Of a stretch of DNA of 64,000 nucleotides, positions 36,917 through 45,346 are shown in pieces (the first letter of the stretch is position 1; every line of letters begins with the position of its first letter). The translations under genes and the position numbers were made by a program. Source of the DNA: Gemmatimonadaceae bacterium (GTDB lineage Bacteria > Gemmatimonadota > Gemmatimonadetes > Gemmatimonadales > Gemmatimonadaceae). The DNA lies in contig DASQFN010000008.1 of NCBI GenBank assembly GCA_035633115.1, positions 1 through 64,000 on the forward strand, read 5' to 3'. The notes under the pieces are model-generated. The model was not told the DNA's origin, did no database searches, and saw nothing but the letters and a program-made list of their open reading frames with translations.

Positions 36917-37477
36917 ATGAAGAGAGCCTTAATGCTGTTGGCGCTGCTTAGTGCTGCGCCGGTTGCCGCCCAGACGACACCCCCCGGCGGAGCGGCTGCA
37001 ACAGCGGTTGGCGCGTCTACAACAGCCGTCGGAGCGTTGAAGGCAGAATGGCAGACGATCAGTGGCCACATCAGCAGAGCCGCGGAGCAGATCCAGGAAG
37101 CCGATTATGCGTTCCGCCCTGTCGCTGGGGTGCGCTCGTTCGGAGAGCTCATCGGACATCTCGCCGGCGCCCAGTATCTGATCTGTGCGGCCGCGTTGGG
37201 CGAGCCGTCGAAGAGCGAAGACGAATTTGAAAAGCAGAAGCTCGGCAAGGCAGCGCTGGTCGCGGCGTTCAAGTCATCGAACGAATACTGTGCACGCGCC
37301 TATGACCAGGCTGACGCGGGCATGTTCGCGATGACGAAGTTGTTCGGTGGCGAGCGAACACGGTTCTCCGCCCTGACCCTCAACACGACGCATGACGGCG
37401 AGCATTACGGCAACATCGTGACTTACATGCGAATCAAGGGAATGGTGCCGCCGTCGAGTCAGCCGCAGCCTCAGTAA
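36917..37477 (+). CDS. Exported DinB-fold metalloprotein
   Basis: A 186-residue protein with a clear signal peptide (MKRALMLLALLSAAPVAAQ). The mature part is a DinB four-helix bundle: AEWQTISGHISRAAEQIQEADYAF, GELIGHLAGAQYLI with the first His ligand, and NTTHDGEHYGNIVTYMR with the HxxxH pair, so the three-His metal site is intact. Most DinB/YfiT-type thiol transferases and hydrolases are cytoplasmic, so an exported form is of note. It sits 39 bp before the PQQ dehydrogenase gene. Confidence 0.83.
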   Translation: MKRALMLLALLSAAPVAAQTTPPGGAAATAVGASTTAVGALKAEWQTISGHISRAAEQIQEADYAFRPVAGVRSFGELIGHLAGAQYLICAAALGEPSKSEDEFEKQKLGKAALVAAFKSSNEYCARAYDQADAGMFAMTKLFGGERTRFSALTLNTTHDGEHYGNIVTYMRIKGMVPPSSQPQPQ

Positions 37478-37515
37478 GAAGCGAGCTCAGCCGGACGCGG
37501 AAACTCAGGAAGAAG

Positions 37516-39363
37516 ATGCGCGTCTTCGTGTCCTTCCTGTGCTTCGTGGTCGCTTCGTTTGCAGTGAGTGCCTGTAGCGTAGGGTCGGAGAAAAAGGCGG
37601 CGCCGGACACAACCGCCGCTGCGCCGGCGGCAGGCACCACAGTGGCCGGGACACGGATCGCTTCGCCGCATGCGGGGCCTGCCGGCGAATGGCACATGCC
37701 GGCCGGCGACTATGCCAATTCACGGTACAGCACGCTCGCCAGCATCACGCCCGCGAACGCGCCGAACCTCCGCGCATCGTGGACATTCTCCACTGGCGTG
37801 CTTCGCGGCCACGAAGGGCAACCGCTCGTAATCGACAACACGATGTACGTCATTACGCCGTATCCCAACGTCGCCTACGCCATCGACCTTGCGCAGCCTG
37901 GCCAGCCGCTCAAGTGGAAATTCCGCCCGGAAAACTCCCAGCAGGCAATTGGCCGGGCGTGCTGCGACGTCGTGAATCGCGGTGCCGCATACGCGGACGG
38001 CAAGATCTTCTACAATCTGCTCGACGGTCATACGGTCGCAGTGAATGCGGCAAGCGGCCGTCAGGTGTGGCGTACGCGAATGGGGAATCTCGCGAAGGGC
38101 GAGACGATCACAATGGCGCCGATCGTCGTGAAGAATCGCCTCATTGTCGGATCGAGCGGTGGAGAGATGGGCGTGCGCGGATGGATCGCCGCGCTCGACG
38201 TGGGAACAGGCAGGGAAGTGTGGCGCGCCTACAACATCGGCCCGGACCGCGACGTGAAAGTCGGGCCGAAGTTCAAGCCATTCTACGCGCACGATCGCGG
38301 CAAGGACCTTGGCGCTACAACATGGCCGGGCGATACGTGGAAGACAGGCGGCGGTACCGTGTGGGGTTGGATCTCCTACGATCCGGAGCTGAACCTGATC
38401 TACCACGGTACCAGCAACCCGGGCCCCTGGAACTCGGATCAGCGCAAGGGTGACAACAAATGGACGGCCTCGATCCTCGCGCGTGACGGCGACACCGGGG
38501 AGATGGTGTGGGCGCTCCAGGTAACGCCGCACGACTTGTGGGATTACGACGCAGTGAACGAGAACATTCTGGTCGATCTGCCCATCAAGGGTGTGACGCG
38601 GAAGGCGCTCGTGCACTTCGACCGCAACGGGTATGCGTACACCATCGACCGCGCGACCGGCGAGGTGATTCTCGCGGCGCCGTACGTGCCGATGAACTGG
38701 TCGCCGGGAATAGACATGCAGACGGCGCGGCCGAAGATGGTCCCCGAAAAAATGCCGTCTCAGGGAAAGAAGGTCACCGACATCTGTCCGAGTCTCGAGG
38801 GTGGGAAGAATCAGCAGCCCGCGGCGTTCTCGCCGCAGACGGGTCTCTTCTACGTGCCGACGAACAATCTCTGCATGGATTTCGAGTCGCATGAGGTGAC
38901 GTACATTGCGGGCACGCCGTTCATCGGTGCGCTCGCTCCGGAGAAAGGAGGCCCCGGCGGATACCGTGGCGAGTTCATGGCGTGGGACGCGACGACCGGG
39001 AGAAAGATCTGGGGGATCAAGGAGCCATACCCCGTCTGGGGAGGAGCACTGGTGACGGCCGGTGGCGTGGTTTTCTACGGCACGCTCGATGGGTGGTTCA
39101 AGGCGGCCGACGCGCGCACGGGCAAGGTTCTGTGGAAGTTCAAGGTCGGGACGGGTGTTGTCGGAAACCCGGTTACTTACACTGGCCCTGACGGAAAACA
39201 GTACGTGGCCATTTATGCAGGGCTTGGCGGTGATATGGGAGTGCTCATTGCTGGTGACGTGGCAGCGAATCTGCCGTACGATGTGCGTGAGCGTGGGAGC
39301 ACATTACCGGATCTCGCGCGGTGGACGAGCTGGGGCGGGATGCTGTTCGTGTTCTCTTTGTAG
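37516..39363 (+). CDS. PQQ-dependent alcohol dehydrogenase, lipoprotein
   Basis: A 615-residue quinoprotein. After a lipoprotein signal (lipobox FAVSAC) comes an eight-bladed propeller with tryptophan-docking repeats. Vicinal Cys149-Cys150 in GRACCDVVNRG is the disulfide ring over PQQ, and YHGTSNPGPWN with the following DLWDYDAVNE supplies metal and active-site residues of methanol/ethanol-type dehydrogenases. It oxidises alcohols or aldehydes in the periplasm and passes electrons to cytochrome c. The next gene encodes such a cytochrome. Cofactor synthesis genes (pqq) are not in the window. Confidence 0.92.
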   Translation: MRVFVSFLCFVVASFAVSACSVGSEKKAAPDTTAAAPAAGTTVAGTRIASPHAGPAGEWHMPAGDYANSRYSTLASITPANAPNLRASWTFSTGVLRGHEGQPLVIDNTMYVITPYPNVAYAIDLAQPGQPLKWKFRPENSQQAIGRACCDVVNRGAAYADGKIFYNLLDGHTVAVNAASGRQVWRTRMGNLAKGETITMAPIVVKNRLIVGSSGGEMGVRGWIAALDVGTGREVWRAYNIGPDRDVKVGPKFKPFYAHDRGKDLGATTWPGDTWKTGGGTVWGWISYDPELNLIYHGTSNPGPWNSDQRKGDNKWTASILARDGDTGEMVWALQVTPHDLWDYDAVNENILVDLPIKGVTRKALVHFDRNGYAYTIDRATGEVILAAPYVPMNWSPGIDMQTARPKMVPEKMPSQGKKVTDICPSLEGGKNQQPAAFSPQTGLFYVPTNNLCMDFESHEVTYIAGTPFIGALAPEKGGPGGYRGEFMAWDATTGRKIWGIKEPYPVWGGALVTAGGVVFYGTLDGWFKAADARTGKVLWKFKVGTGVVGNPVTYTGPDGKQYVAIYAGLGGDMGVLIAGDVAANLPYDVRERGSTLPDLARWTSWGGMLFVFSL

Positions 39364-39401
39364 GTGGCTCGCGAACCGTTCCGCAGGGAGGGGGAGGCAT
39401 C

Positions 39402-39962
39402 ATGCAGTTACGATCGCGCGCTGAGCTGTCACTCTTGATCTTCGCGGTTTCCGTGACCGGCGCGTGCGGCGATGAATCGAGCGCGGCACAGGCACCGCAG
39501 GCTCCAGCGTCGCAGAAAAAAGCCGAGGCGCCGGCGGCGCCAAGCGGCCGCGCGGCGGAGAGGGACAGTCTCCGTCTGATAGCGCACGACGAGATGCTGC
39601 CGGTTGGATTCCCTGCGGGTGGAAGTCTGATGGTGCTTACGAACCCTTACGAGGGCGACAAGCGGGCGATCGGCATCGGGGCACAACTCTATGTCGCCTA
39701 CAACTGCATCGACTGTCACGGTGCCGACGGATCCGGTGCGATGGGCCCAAGCCTGGCGGACGGCCGCTGGCATTTCGGCGGATCGGCGGGAGCGGTTTTC
39801 GAGTCCATCTATCAGGGCCGGCCCGATGGAATGCCGCAATATGGAGCGCGGATCTCGAACGATCAGATCTGGATGCTCACTGCCTACCTGCGGGCGCTCC
39901 CGAAAAAAGATCTGAGCACCGAGAATTTCACGGGCAGTACAGTCGAGCGTACCGGCCATTGA
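39402..39962 (+). CDS. Cytochrome c lipoprotein, likely electron acceptor of the PQQ dehydrogenase
   Basis: A 186-residue exported protein. The signal ends in a lipobox-like VTGAC, then an Ala/Pro/Gln linker. The heme site is CIDCHGADGSGAMGP (around residue 104) and a distal Met lies in the RPDGMPQYG region. It is 38 bp downstream of the dehydrogenase, with a GGGAGGGGGAGG ribosome site before ATG 39402. This arrangement matches the usual quinoprotein/cytochrome pair that feeds a terminal oxidase. Confidence 0.88.
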   Translation: MQLRSRAELSLLIFAVSVTGACGDESSAAQAPQAPASQKKAEAPAAPSGRAAERDSLRLIAHDEMLPVGFPAGGSLMVLTNPYEGDKRAIGIGAQLYVAYNCIDCHGADGSGAMGPSLADGRWHFGGSAGAVFESIYQGRPDGMPQYGARISNDQIWMLTAYLRALPKKDLSTENFTGSTVERTGH

Positions 39963-40369
39963 CACCGCTCACCTCGGAAGCCGCCCGTCAGGCACTGGCT
40001 GGCCACCTCGTCACGGATGCCGCTGCACACGAGGCGGGGCGCTTCGACGCAATTGGCCGCAGGTTCGACAGCTTCGAGCATGCTTTTCCGGAGGGCGACG
40101 ATGCGTCGCTGATCGATCTGCGAATGGCGTTGACGTTCTGGGATGCCTGGATCGATGCACGAAATCACGGATGGCAGCCCACCGTGGGGATTCAGCAGGG
40201 AGAGTGGGCCGCGCTTGCGCGGGGAATCGCGGCGGACCTGACGGCCAAGCGCGACATTGCGGACGCGCGCGTTCGCGAGCTTTTCGATGCGCGGAGTCCA
40301 GGGCAAGCAGACCGGGTCAAGCTCCTGGCCGGAAGGCTGCGGGGGCGCTCCGAGCCGCGAACCGGCTAA
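39959..40369 (+). CDS. Small helical protein of unknown function
   Basis: A 136-residue, probably all-helical cytoplasmic protein: SEAARQALAGHLVTDAAAHEAGRF and LIDLRMALTFWDAWIDARNHGW, given here for their amphipathic pattern only. TTG 39959 overlaps the cytochrome gene's stop (TTGA), so it is likely co-translated with the quinoprotein operon. No domain is recognised. Confidence 0.5.
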   Translation: MTPLTSEAARQALAGHLVTDAAAHEAGRFDAIGRRFDSFEHAFPEGDDASLIDLRMALTFWDAWIDARNHGWQPTVGIQQGEWAALARGIAADLTAKRDIADARVRELFDARSPGQADRVKLLAGRLRGRSEPRTG

Positions 40370-40443
40370 CGGGCGCTGGCGCGGCGGGCTTCGCGGCCGC
40401 ACCGTTGTAACCGGCAAACCGGACCTCGCGTAGAGAGAGGGAC

Positions 40444-41160
40444 ATGCAAGCGACAGCAGCTCCAGCGGCACCTGCGGCAGCGGCGGCGGCACAGACCCCC
40501 GTAACCGCGCCGACACCCACGGTAACAGTATCTGTACCCGGCGTTGGCGTGCTGACCGGCGTTCCCACGACGGCCGCCGAAGTACAGGCGTTGCGGGCGA
40601 AGCGCTCAGAGCTGTCAAATCAGCTCGAGTCGGCGGCTTCGCGCCGAGCTCGTCTCTCCTCGAGTCTTGACGACAAGGAAGGGGCGGACCGCGCCGGAAT
40701 CGAAGCGAGAATCGGCGTGCTCGACAAGCGGATAATGCAGCTCGAGTCCGACATCGCCGAGACGGGCCGGCAGCTCACGATGGCGCCGAGCGCGCTGGTT
40801 GCGAGCACGGAATCGTCGCGCGACTTTGGTGGCATGGATTCTTCCGTCGCGCCGGTGCTCTTCGTCCTCTTCGTTCTCGCACCGATCGCGCTTTCGGCCG
40901 CGCGATTGATGTGGAAGCGCGCTCGCGTCCCGGCGAAGCCGGCGGGGTCGGCCGATGATTCTCGGCGTCTCGAACGGCTCGAGCAGGGGATGGATGCAAT
41001 CGCTATCGAGGTCGAGAGAATATCCGAAGGCCAGCGCTTCGTGACTCGCCTTCTCTCCGAAGCCCACGATGCACCCGCAATCCCTGTGTCGCAGCGGATT
41101 GGCGACGGCGCTCGAGTGGGAAGCGACTCCGGCGAAGCAGCAGAGCGCGCCAGGACATAA
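40444..41160 (+). CDS. Single-pass membrane protein with coiled coil, unknown function
   Basis: A 238-residue protein. An Ala/Pro/Thr-rich stretch (1-45) is followed by a coiled coil at about 48-105 (EVQALRAKRSELSNQLESA and ARIGVLDKRIMQLES), a transmembrane helix at about 135-155 (SSVAPVLFVLFVLAPIAL) and a second charged helical region. It has the layout of a membrane-anchored adaptor, with no catalytic motif. The start is ATG 40444, 74 bp after the previous gene. Its 3' end, including the stop, is duplicated in tandem. Confidence 0.6.
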   Translation: MQATAAPAAPAAAAAAQTPVTAPTPTVTVSVPGVGVLTGVPTTAAEVQALRAKRSELSNQLESAASRRARLSSSLDDKEGADRAGIEARIGVLDKRIMQLESDIAETGRQLTMAPSALVASTESSRDFGGMDSSVAPVLFVLFVLAPIALSAARLMWKRARVPAKPAGSADDSRRLERLEQGMDAIAIEVERISEGQRFVTRLLSEAHDAPAIPVSQRIGDGARVGSDSGEAAERART

Positions 41161-41182
41161 AGCAGAGCGCGCCAGGACGTAA
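41139..41182 (+). repeat. 22-bp tandem duplication across a stop codon
   Basis: AGCAGAGCGCGCCAGGACATAA (41139-41160) is followed directly by a copy with one change, ending GTAA (41161-41182). The first copy contains the codons before, and the TAA of, the upstream gene, so the terminal codons and stop are duplicated into the 3' flank. Confidence 0.85.
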
Positions 41183-41266
41183 TCCGGGCTGGACGGCTGC
41201 CCGTCTGCGACTAACCCCGCCAAATAGTTGCATAGTGCTACTTAATAGAGCGGAACCACAGACTCC

Positions 41267-41443
41267 ATGCGCGCGTACCATGAACCCATGATGCGCCAAC
41301 CCTTGGTTCTCGCTGCATTGTTCGCGGGTCTGGTCGCCGTACCGCCAGCGAAAGCGGACGCTCAGAGGGCGACTCCGTCGGGAGTAAGCGCGACTGCATC
41401 CGGCGATTGCCGCCAGCATGATCGAGTGGACCCAATCGCGTGA
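41267..41443 (+). CDS. Possible small exported peptide
   Basis: A 58-codon frame from ATG 41267, with in-frame ATGs at 41288 and 41291. From 41291 it encodes a 50-residue peptide with a good signal peptide (MRQPLVLAALFAGLV, then AVPPAKADAQ, probable cleavage after ADA) and a short polar mature part with one Cys. No ribosome site is clear and there is no family I know. It may be the surviving start of a larger exported protein. Confidence 0.35.
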   Translation: MRAYHEPMMRQPLVLAALFAGLVAVPPAKADAQRATPSGVSATASGDCRQHDRVDPIA

Positions 41444-41530
41444 GCTGACGCCGAGTCGAATCAGGCATGAGTGATCGTTGGAAGGGGTTACAAATTAGAC
41501 TGTCTCTATCGCAAATGCCCGTACTAACGA

Positions 41531-41559
41531 AAAGACCCCCGAGTTCATCGGGGGTCTTT
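41531..41559. terminator. Intrinsic terminator, probably bidirectional
   Basis: AAAGACCCCCGA (41531-41542) pairs perfectly over 12 bp with TCGGGGGTCTTT (41548-41559) around the loop GTTCA. On the minus strand the stem is followed by TTTT, making it a classic terminator for the Spy-like lipoprotein gene that ends at 41585. On the plus strand the T-run is only three bases. Confidence 0.9.
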
Positions 41560-41584
41560 CCAATTCGGCCTACAGCGGCGACTT

Positions 41585-42352
41585 CTAGCCGAGTGGCAGG
41601 CAGCGCGATGCCTTCTGCTCGGGAGTCAGCACCGCCTGCAGCTGTTGATGGAGTGCCCGGCGCGCAGCTTCGAGCCTCTGGATCGCGGGCAGCACCGAGT
41701 CGAGAATGGATTTCAGCTCTTCCCTCGTCTTTCCTGCGGCGAGCCCGGCCTTAACCTGTTCGAATGCAGCCTTCACCGCGGCGAGATCAGCCTTGTTGGC
41801 TTCCTGGAACGCGGCCTCGAGTGCTCTCATCTGCGCCTTCTGCGCATCCGTAAGCGGAACGAACTTGCTCGGATCGCACCGCTGCGGCGTATGCGCGGCG
41901 AGCCATGCGCGCTGCTCGGCCGTCAGGATCGCTTCGATCTGAGTCTTGAGGGTTGTTTCGGCAGCCCTCAACCGGTCGCGAATCACGAGACCTTTGTCGA
42001 GTATCGCGATCACCTCCGCGCGCGACTTGCCGGCGCGAACCGCTTCCATTGCCTGCCGGAGAATGAGGTTGAGTGCATCACGGTCCGCTTTGGTCGCCAC
42101 TTTGAAAGCCTCGACCAGTGTTCTGATCTTCGCGCGTTGCTCATCGGTGAGCTTGATCTCGTCCGGGAACGCGTTGGTCAGACGGGCCTCGTAGAGGTCC
42201 GGGTCGTATCCTCCAGCCGAAGTCAGCGCGTTTCCAAACGCCGACGCCGCGAACTCGTTGACCTGCTCGTCGCTGGCGGAAGGGGCGGTACTCTCGGCTG
42301 AGCATGCAGCGAGCGACACGGCGGCCAGCGAAATCAGAGCGATCCTGCGCAT
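41585..42352 (-). CDS. Spy/CpxP-like periplasmic lipoprotein with LTxEQ repeats
   Basis: A 255-residue protein with a lipobox (LAAC, Cys about residue 17). The mature chain is helical and has four spaced LTxxQ-type motifs: IKLTDEQRAKIR, AILTAEQRAWLA, VPLTDAQKAQMR and AVLTPEQKASRC. These are the signature of Spy/CpxP proteins, which are periplasmic chaperone or stress-sensing proteins, here apparently a doubled version. It is followed on its strand by the strong terminator at 41531-41559. Confidence 0.85.
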   Translation of the reverse strand: MRRIALISLAAVSLAACSAESTAPSASDEQVNEFAASAFGNALTSAGGYDPDLYEARLTNAFPDEIKLTDEQRAKIRTLVEAFKVATKADRDALNLILRQAMEAVRAGKSRAEVIAILDKGLVIRDRLRAAETTLKTQIEAILTAEQRAWLAAHTPQRCDPSKFVPLTDAQKAQMRALEAAFQEANKADLAAVKAAFEQVKAGLAAGKTREELKSILDSVLPAIQRLEAARRALHQQLQAVLTPEQKASRCLPLG

Positions 42353-42594
42353 CGAGCCTCCTGAAAGTCTCTGCCGCGGACACCGATGGTGCGAGGGTGC
42401 TGCGGCCGTTCGTGAGTGGACGATATACGGACGTCCATGACGCCGTCCAGTGGCAGTTGGACGACGGCAGGCTGCAAACCGTTAAGACCGTACTGTCTGC
42501 ATGCAGAGGAGCGGCCCCTCGATTAGTCCAAATCTTGCCGTAATACCTGAGACAGCAAGCGTTTACGTCGCACGAAACCTTTCAGGGGGTGAAG

Positions 42595-43203
42595 ATGTTG
42601 AGGATGCGCTCAAAGCGCGCCAGACTCGCGCTGGTGCTGGGGACGGCACTCGTCATGTCCGCATGCGCAAAGAAAGACGATGCTGCAGTGGACACGGGGG
42701 TAATCGCTGACACGACGGCGAGCACGATGGCTGATACCGGCATGGCAACCGCGCCGGCGCTCAGCGATGCGAACATCGTATACATCCTCGACGGCGCAAA
42801 TCATCTGGACAGCCTGGCCGGATCAGTCGCGGCGACAAAGGGAACCGCCTCGGACGTGCGTGACTACGGAAGGATGATGATGCGAGACCATCATATACTT
42901 CGCCAATCGGGCGACAGCCTCGCCAAGAAGCTCGGCGTAACCCCTGAAGCACCGGCGGGTGATACGCATGCGGCGGATGTGCAGAAGACGATGTCGATGC
43001 TCAACAGCGCGGCCAAGGGTAAGGATTTCGACAAGGCCTACATCGACAACGAAGTGGTTTACCACCAGGCGCTGTTGCAGACGGCGACCACGGCGATGGG
43101 TGCCGCGCAGAACGCCGAGCTGAAGAATCTGATTCAGAAAGCGGCACCGCTCGTTCAGGCGCACCTCGACGGAGCGAAGGCGATCCAGGCGAAGATACAA
43201 TAG
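42595..43203 (+). CDS. DUF4142 ferritin-like lipoprotein
   Basis: A 202-residue lipoprotein (lipobox VMSACAKKDD) with a DUF4142 helical bundle: SDANIVYILDGANHLDSLAG, VRDYGRMMMRDHHILRQS and FDKAYIDNEVVYHQALLQT carry the conserved His and acidic positions that suggest a di-metal or heme-free ferritin-like site. Function is not established. ATG 42595 follows AGGGGG at a good distance; GTG 42589 is an alternative. The HAD gene starts 8 bp downstream, so the two are likely co-transcribed. Confidence 0.85.
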   Translation: MLRMRSKRARLALVLGTALVMSACAKKDDAAVDTGVIADTTASTMADTGMATAPALSDANIVYILDGANHLDSLAGSVAATKGTASDVRDYGRMMMRDHHILRQSGDSLAKKLGVTPEAPAGDTHAADVQKTMSMLNSAAKGKDFDKAYIDNEVVYHQALLQTATTAMGAAQNAELKNLIQKAAPLVQAHLDGAKAIQAKIQ

Positions 43204-43210
43204 CAGGCGA

Positions 43211-43882
43211 GTGCTACGTGGAGTAATCTTCGACATTGACGGTACGCTCGTAGACAGCAACGGCGCGCACGCCCGCTCGTGGGTGGAGACACTAGCCGAA
43301 GCCGGATACGACGTGCCGTTCGAGGTGATATGGCCGATGATCGGGATGGGTGGGGACAAGCTCCTCCCCTCCGCGATTGGGATCGAGTCGGAGAGCCCTC
43401 CCGGAAAGAAGCTGACGACACGACGCTGGGAGATATTCGAGAAGAAATATCTCCCAGCTTTGCGTCCGACACCGGGAGCACGCGCGCTGGCGGAGCGCTT
43501 GAAGGACGACGGCCTCAGGCTCGTCGTCGCAAGCTCGGCCGGTGGAAACGAGCTCGAGCAGCTGCTCGAGGCCGCGGGCGTGGCTGACCTGATGGATGCG
43601 CGGACATCATCGAGCGATGTCGAGGAATCGAAGCCCGACCCGGACATTGTCGAGGCGGCTGTACGACGCAGCAGACTCAAGCCCGAAAACCTTGTAATGC
43701 TCGGTGACACGCCGTACGACGTGCAGGCTGCGATCGGTGCGCACGTGAATCTCATAGCGCTACTATGTGGTGGCTGGACGATCGCCGAGCTGAGCGGGGC
43801 GATCGCCGTATACGACGATCCTGCGGATCTGCTCAGGTGGTACGACGACTCGCCTTTATCCGTCAGAGCGTTCGCGCACTAG
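43211..43882 (+). CDS. HAD-superfamily phosphatase
   Basis: A 223-residue haloacid-dehalogenase-type hydrolase. Motif I is DIDGTLVDS (residues 8-16), motif II is VVASSAGG near 102, motif III Lys is in EESKPDPDI near 140 and motif IV is MLGDTPYDVQAA near 162. The helical cap lies between motifs I and II, as in subfamily IA phosphoglycolate or beta-phosphoglucomutase-like enzymes. All catalytic positions are present. The substrate is unknown. Confidence 0.92.
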   Translation: MLRGVIFDIDGTLVDSNGAHARSWVETLAEAGYDVPFEVIWPMIGMGGDKLLPSAIGIESESPPGKKLTTRRWEIFEKKYLPALRPTPGARALAERLKDDGLRLVVASSAGGNELEQLLEAAGVADLMDARTSSSDVEESKPDPDIVEAAVRRSRLKPENLVMLGDTPYDVQAAIGAHVNLIALLCGGWTIAELSGAIAVYDDPADLLRWYDDSPLSVRAFAH

Positions 43883-43930
43883 ATCGCAATACAGCTTACG
43901 CCGCCAACTCTCGAACCGTAGACTTGGTAA

Positions 43931-44436
43931 GTGCAGATAGAAGTCGCGAACCAGCGCATCCTCCTGCTGAAAGACCTGCTGTCGGCGAGGCAGGCGAGCG
44001 ACATCGCATGGCAGAAGAAGCTCGGAGCCTTCGATGCACTGAGCAAGGTGACGAGCTTCCTGAGCAAGCCGAAAGACGAAGATTTCTCGCTGACCTACAG
44101 CGAGCATCGGTACGAGCCGTTCTGGCACGTCGTTTCGAGGGCGCGCTACGAGTACACGCGCACAACCAACTACCAGATCGCGTCGACCTGTACTACCGTC
44201 CCGTCTACGCGTTCAAATACGCGTGGGCCTCGAAACAGAAGGAAGCGATCCTCGAGGTGGACGGACTTACTGGCGAGTTCCGCTCCGGCACGCGGGTCTT
44301 CACCGAGTATTTCGGGAAGGCTCTCGATCAGGCGTTCCTCTTCGATATCGGCGCTGACGCCATCGGGATGTTCGTACCCGGCGGAGGCATCGCTATCAAG
44401 ACAGCGAAAAAGTACATGGATTCGCGAAGCAAGTAG
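43931..44436 (+). pseudogene. Frameshifted gene of unknown family
   Basis: Two consecutive frames read as one protein. From GTG 43931 the first gives MQIEVANQRILLLKDLLSAR through EPFWHVVSRARYEYTRTTNYQ. The second, offset by -1, continues from about 44180 with RVDLYYRPVYAFKYAW to GGIAIKTAKKYMDSRSK and a TAG at 44436. The join needs one missing base near 44165-44185, so this is either a real 1-bp deletion or a sequencing error. The rebuilt product would be about 168 residues. No family is recognised. Confidence 0.65.
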
Positions 44437-44466
44437 AAACGTACGCTGGGGTGCGGGCCCCTAGGA

Positions 44467-44845
44467 TTACTTCACTCCCTTGCTCTTCATGCCTGGCGAA
44501 GAACCGGCATTCGACGATGCGGCCGAGACGCTCGTCGAGGGAAGTCAGCCGGGTGAGCGCCTCGTCCATGTCGAGGAGCGCATCCGCCTGATCTTCGACC
44601 GCGATGGTGTCTTCGTCGAGCGAGATCCGGCGGTATTCGCCGCCGTGCTTCGAGCGGCCTCGACGACGGGCTTCATCAACCAGCACGTGGCGCATGGCGA
44701 TCCCCGCTACAGCGAGGAAGTGCGCGCGGTCCTCCCATCCCGGATGTGTCTGCGCGGCCAGCCTGAGGTACGCCTCGTGTACGAGGGCGGTGGTGCCAAG
44801 TGTCGCGTCCGGGCGCCCGGCTCCGAGCTGTCGGTGTGCGATGCT
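44467..44845 (-). pseudogene. Remnant of an ECF sigma factor (TIGR02999-like)
   Basis: The minus strand from 44845 reads SIAHRQLGAGRPDATLG, then TTALVHEAYLRLAAQ, HFLAVAGIAMRHVLVDEARRR and LTRLTSLDERLGRIVECRFFA. This is the region-2 to region-4 path of the ECF sigma factors found in Gemmatimonadota and Acidobacteriota. The N-terminal part of region 2 and the whole helix-turn-helix of region 4 are missing: after CRFFA the frame is broken and the product would end in nonsense. It cannot encode a working sigma factor. Confidence 0.75.
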
Positions 44846-45091
44846 TGGACACGGCTGGGCTGGCAGCGGATGCGCTGGGGAAGTTCCATGCCGTGTGGGT
44901 CGACAATCGAACCGGAACGGCGCAGCTCTGGACCGCCCGCATTGTAGTTGAATAAGGGTCGATGACCGCTGGGCTTATGGAGACGGACCGCTCATGAGTC
45001 AGCGGCAAAAGGCTGCTTCTTCGGTTTCCCGATCTTCGTCTTCGTCCAGATCACGATCATCGCGCACTGCCGAGCTGGCACTGAGAACTAA

Positions 45092-45205
45092 ATCAGGGCG
45101 ACTTTCGCTGCGGACCTGTTCGACCATATGCTGGTTGCATTGCGATCCCTCGGCGTGCACTGGAGGGATGTGCTCCGCGTTCTTGCTGCGCGCGCGTCAG
45201 TCTAA
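45092..45205 (+). pseudogene. Fragment resembling the C-terminus of HisE (phosphoribosyl-ATP pyrophosphohydrolase)
   Basis: An open stretch of 37 codons ending in TAA reads FAADLFDHMLVALRS, then LGVHWRDVLRVLAARASV. HisE and HisIE proteins end with a very similar helix pair (EAADL-x-YH-x-LV-x-L-x-RG-x-DVL-x-VL-x-AR). The N-terminal two thirds are not present in any frame. It is best read as a gene fragment; a chance match cannot be excluded without a search. Confidence 0.4.
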
Positions 45206-45346
45206 CGGCCGCGCTTTGTAAATCATCTGCGAGCCAGGGCGAAGGCAAACAATCTGGCGGGAAATGTTTTGGTGATGGCTCTCCGTTCTGCGCCTAGCTT
45301 CGTGCGGGATGCCGAGTGGACAGGCATTCCGGTATGGAGGTACAAT

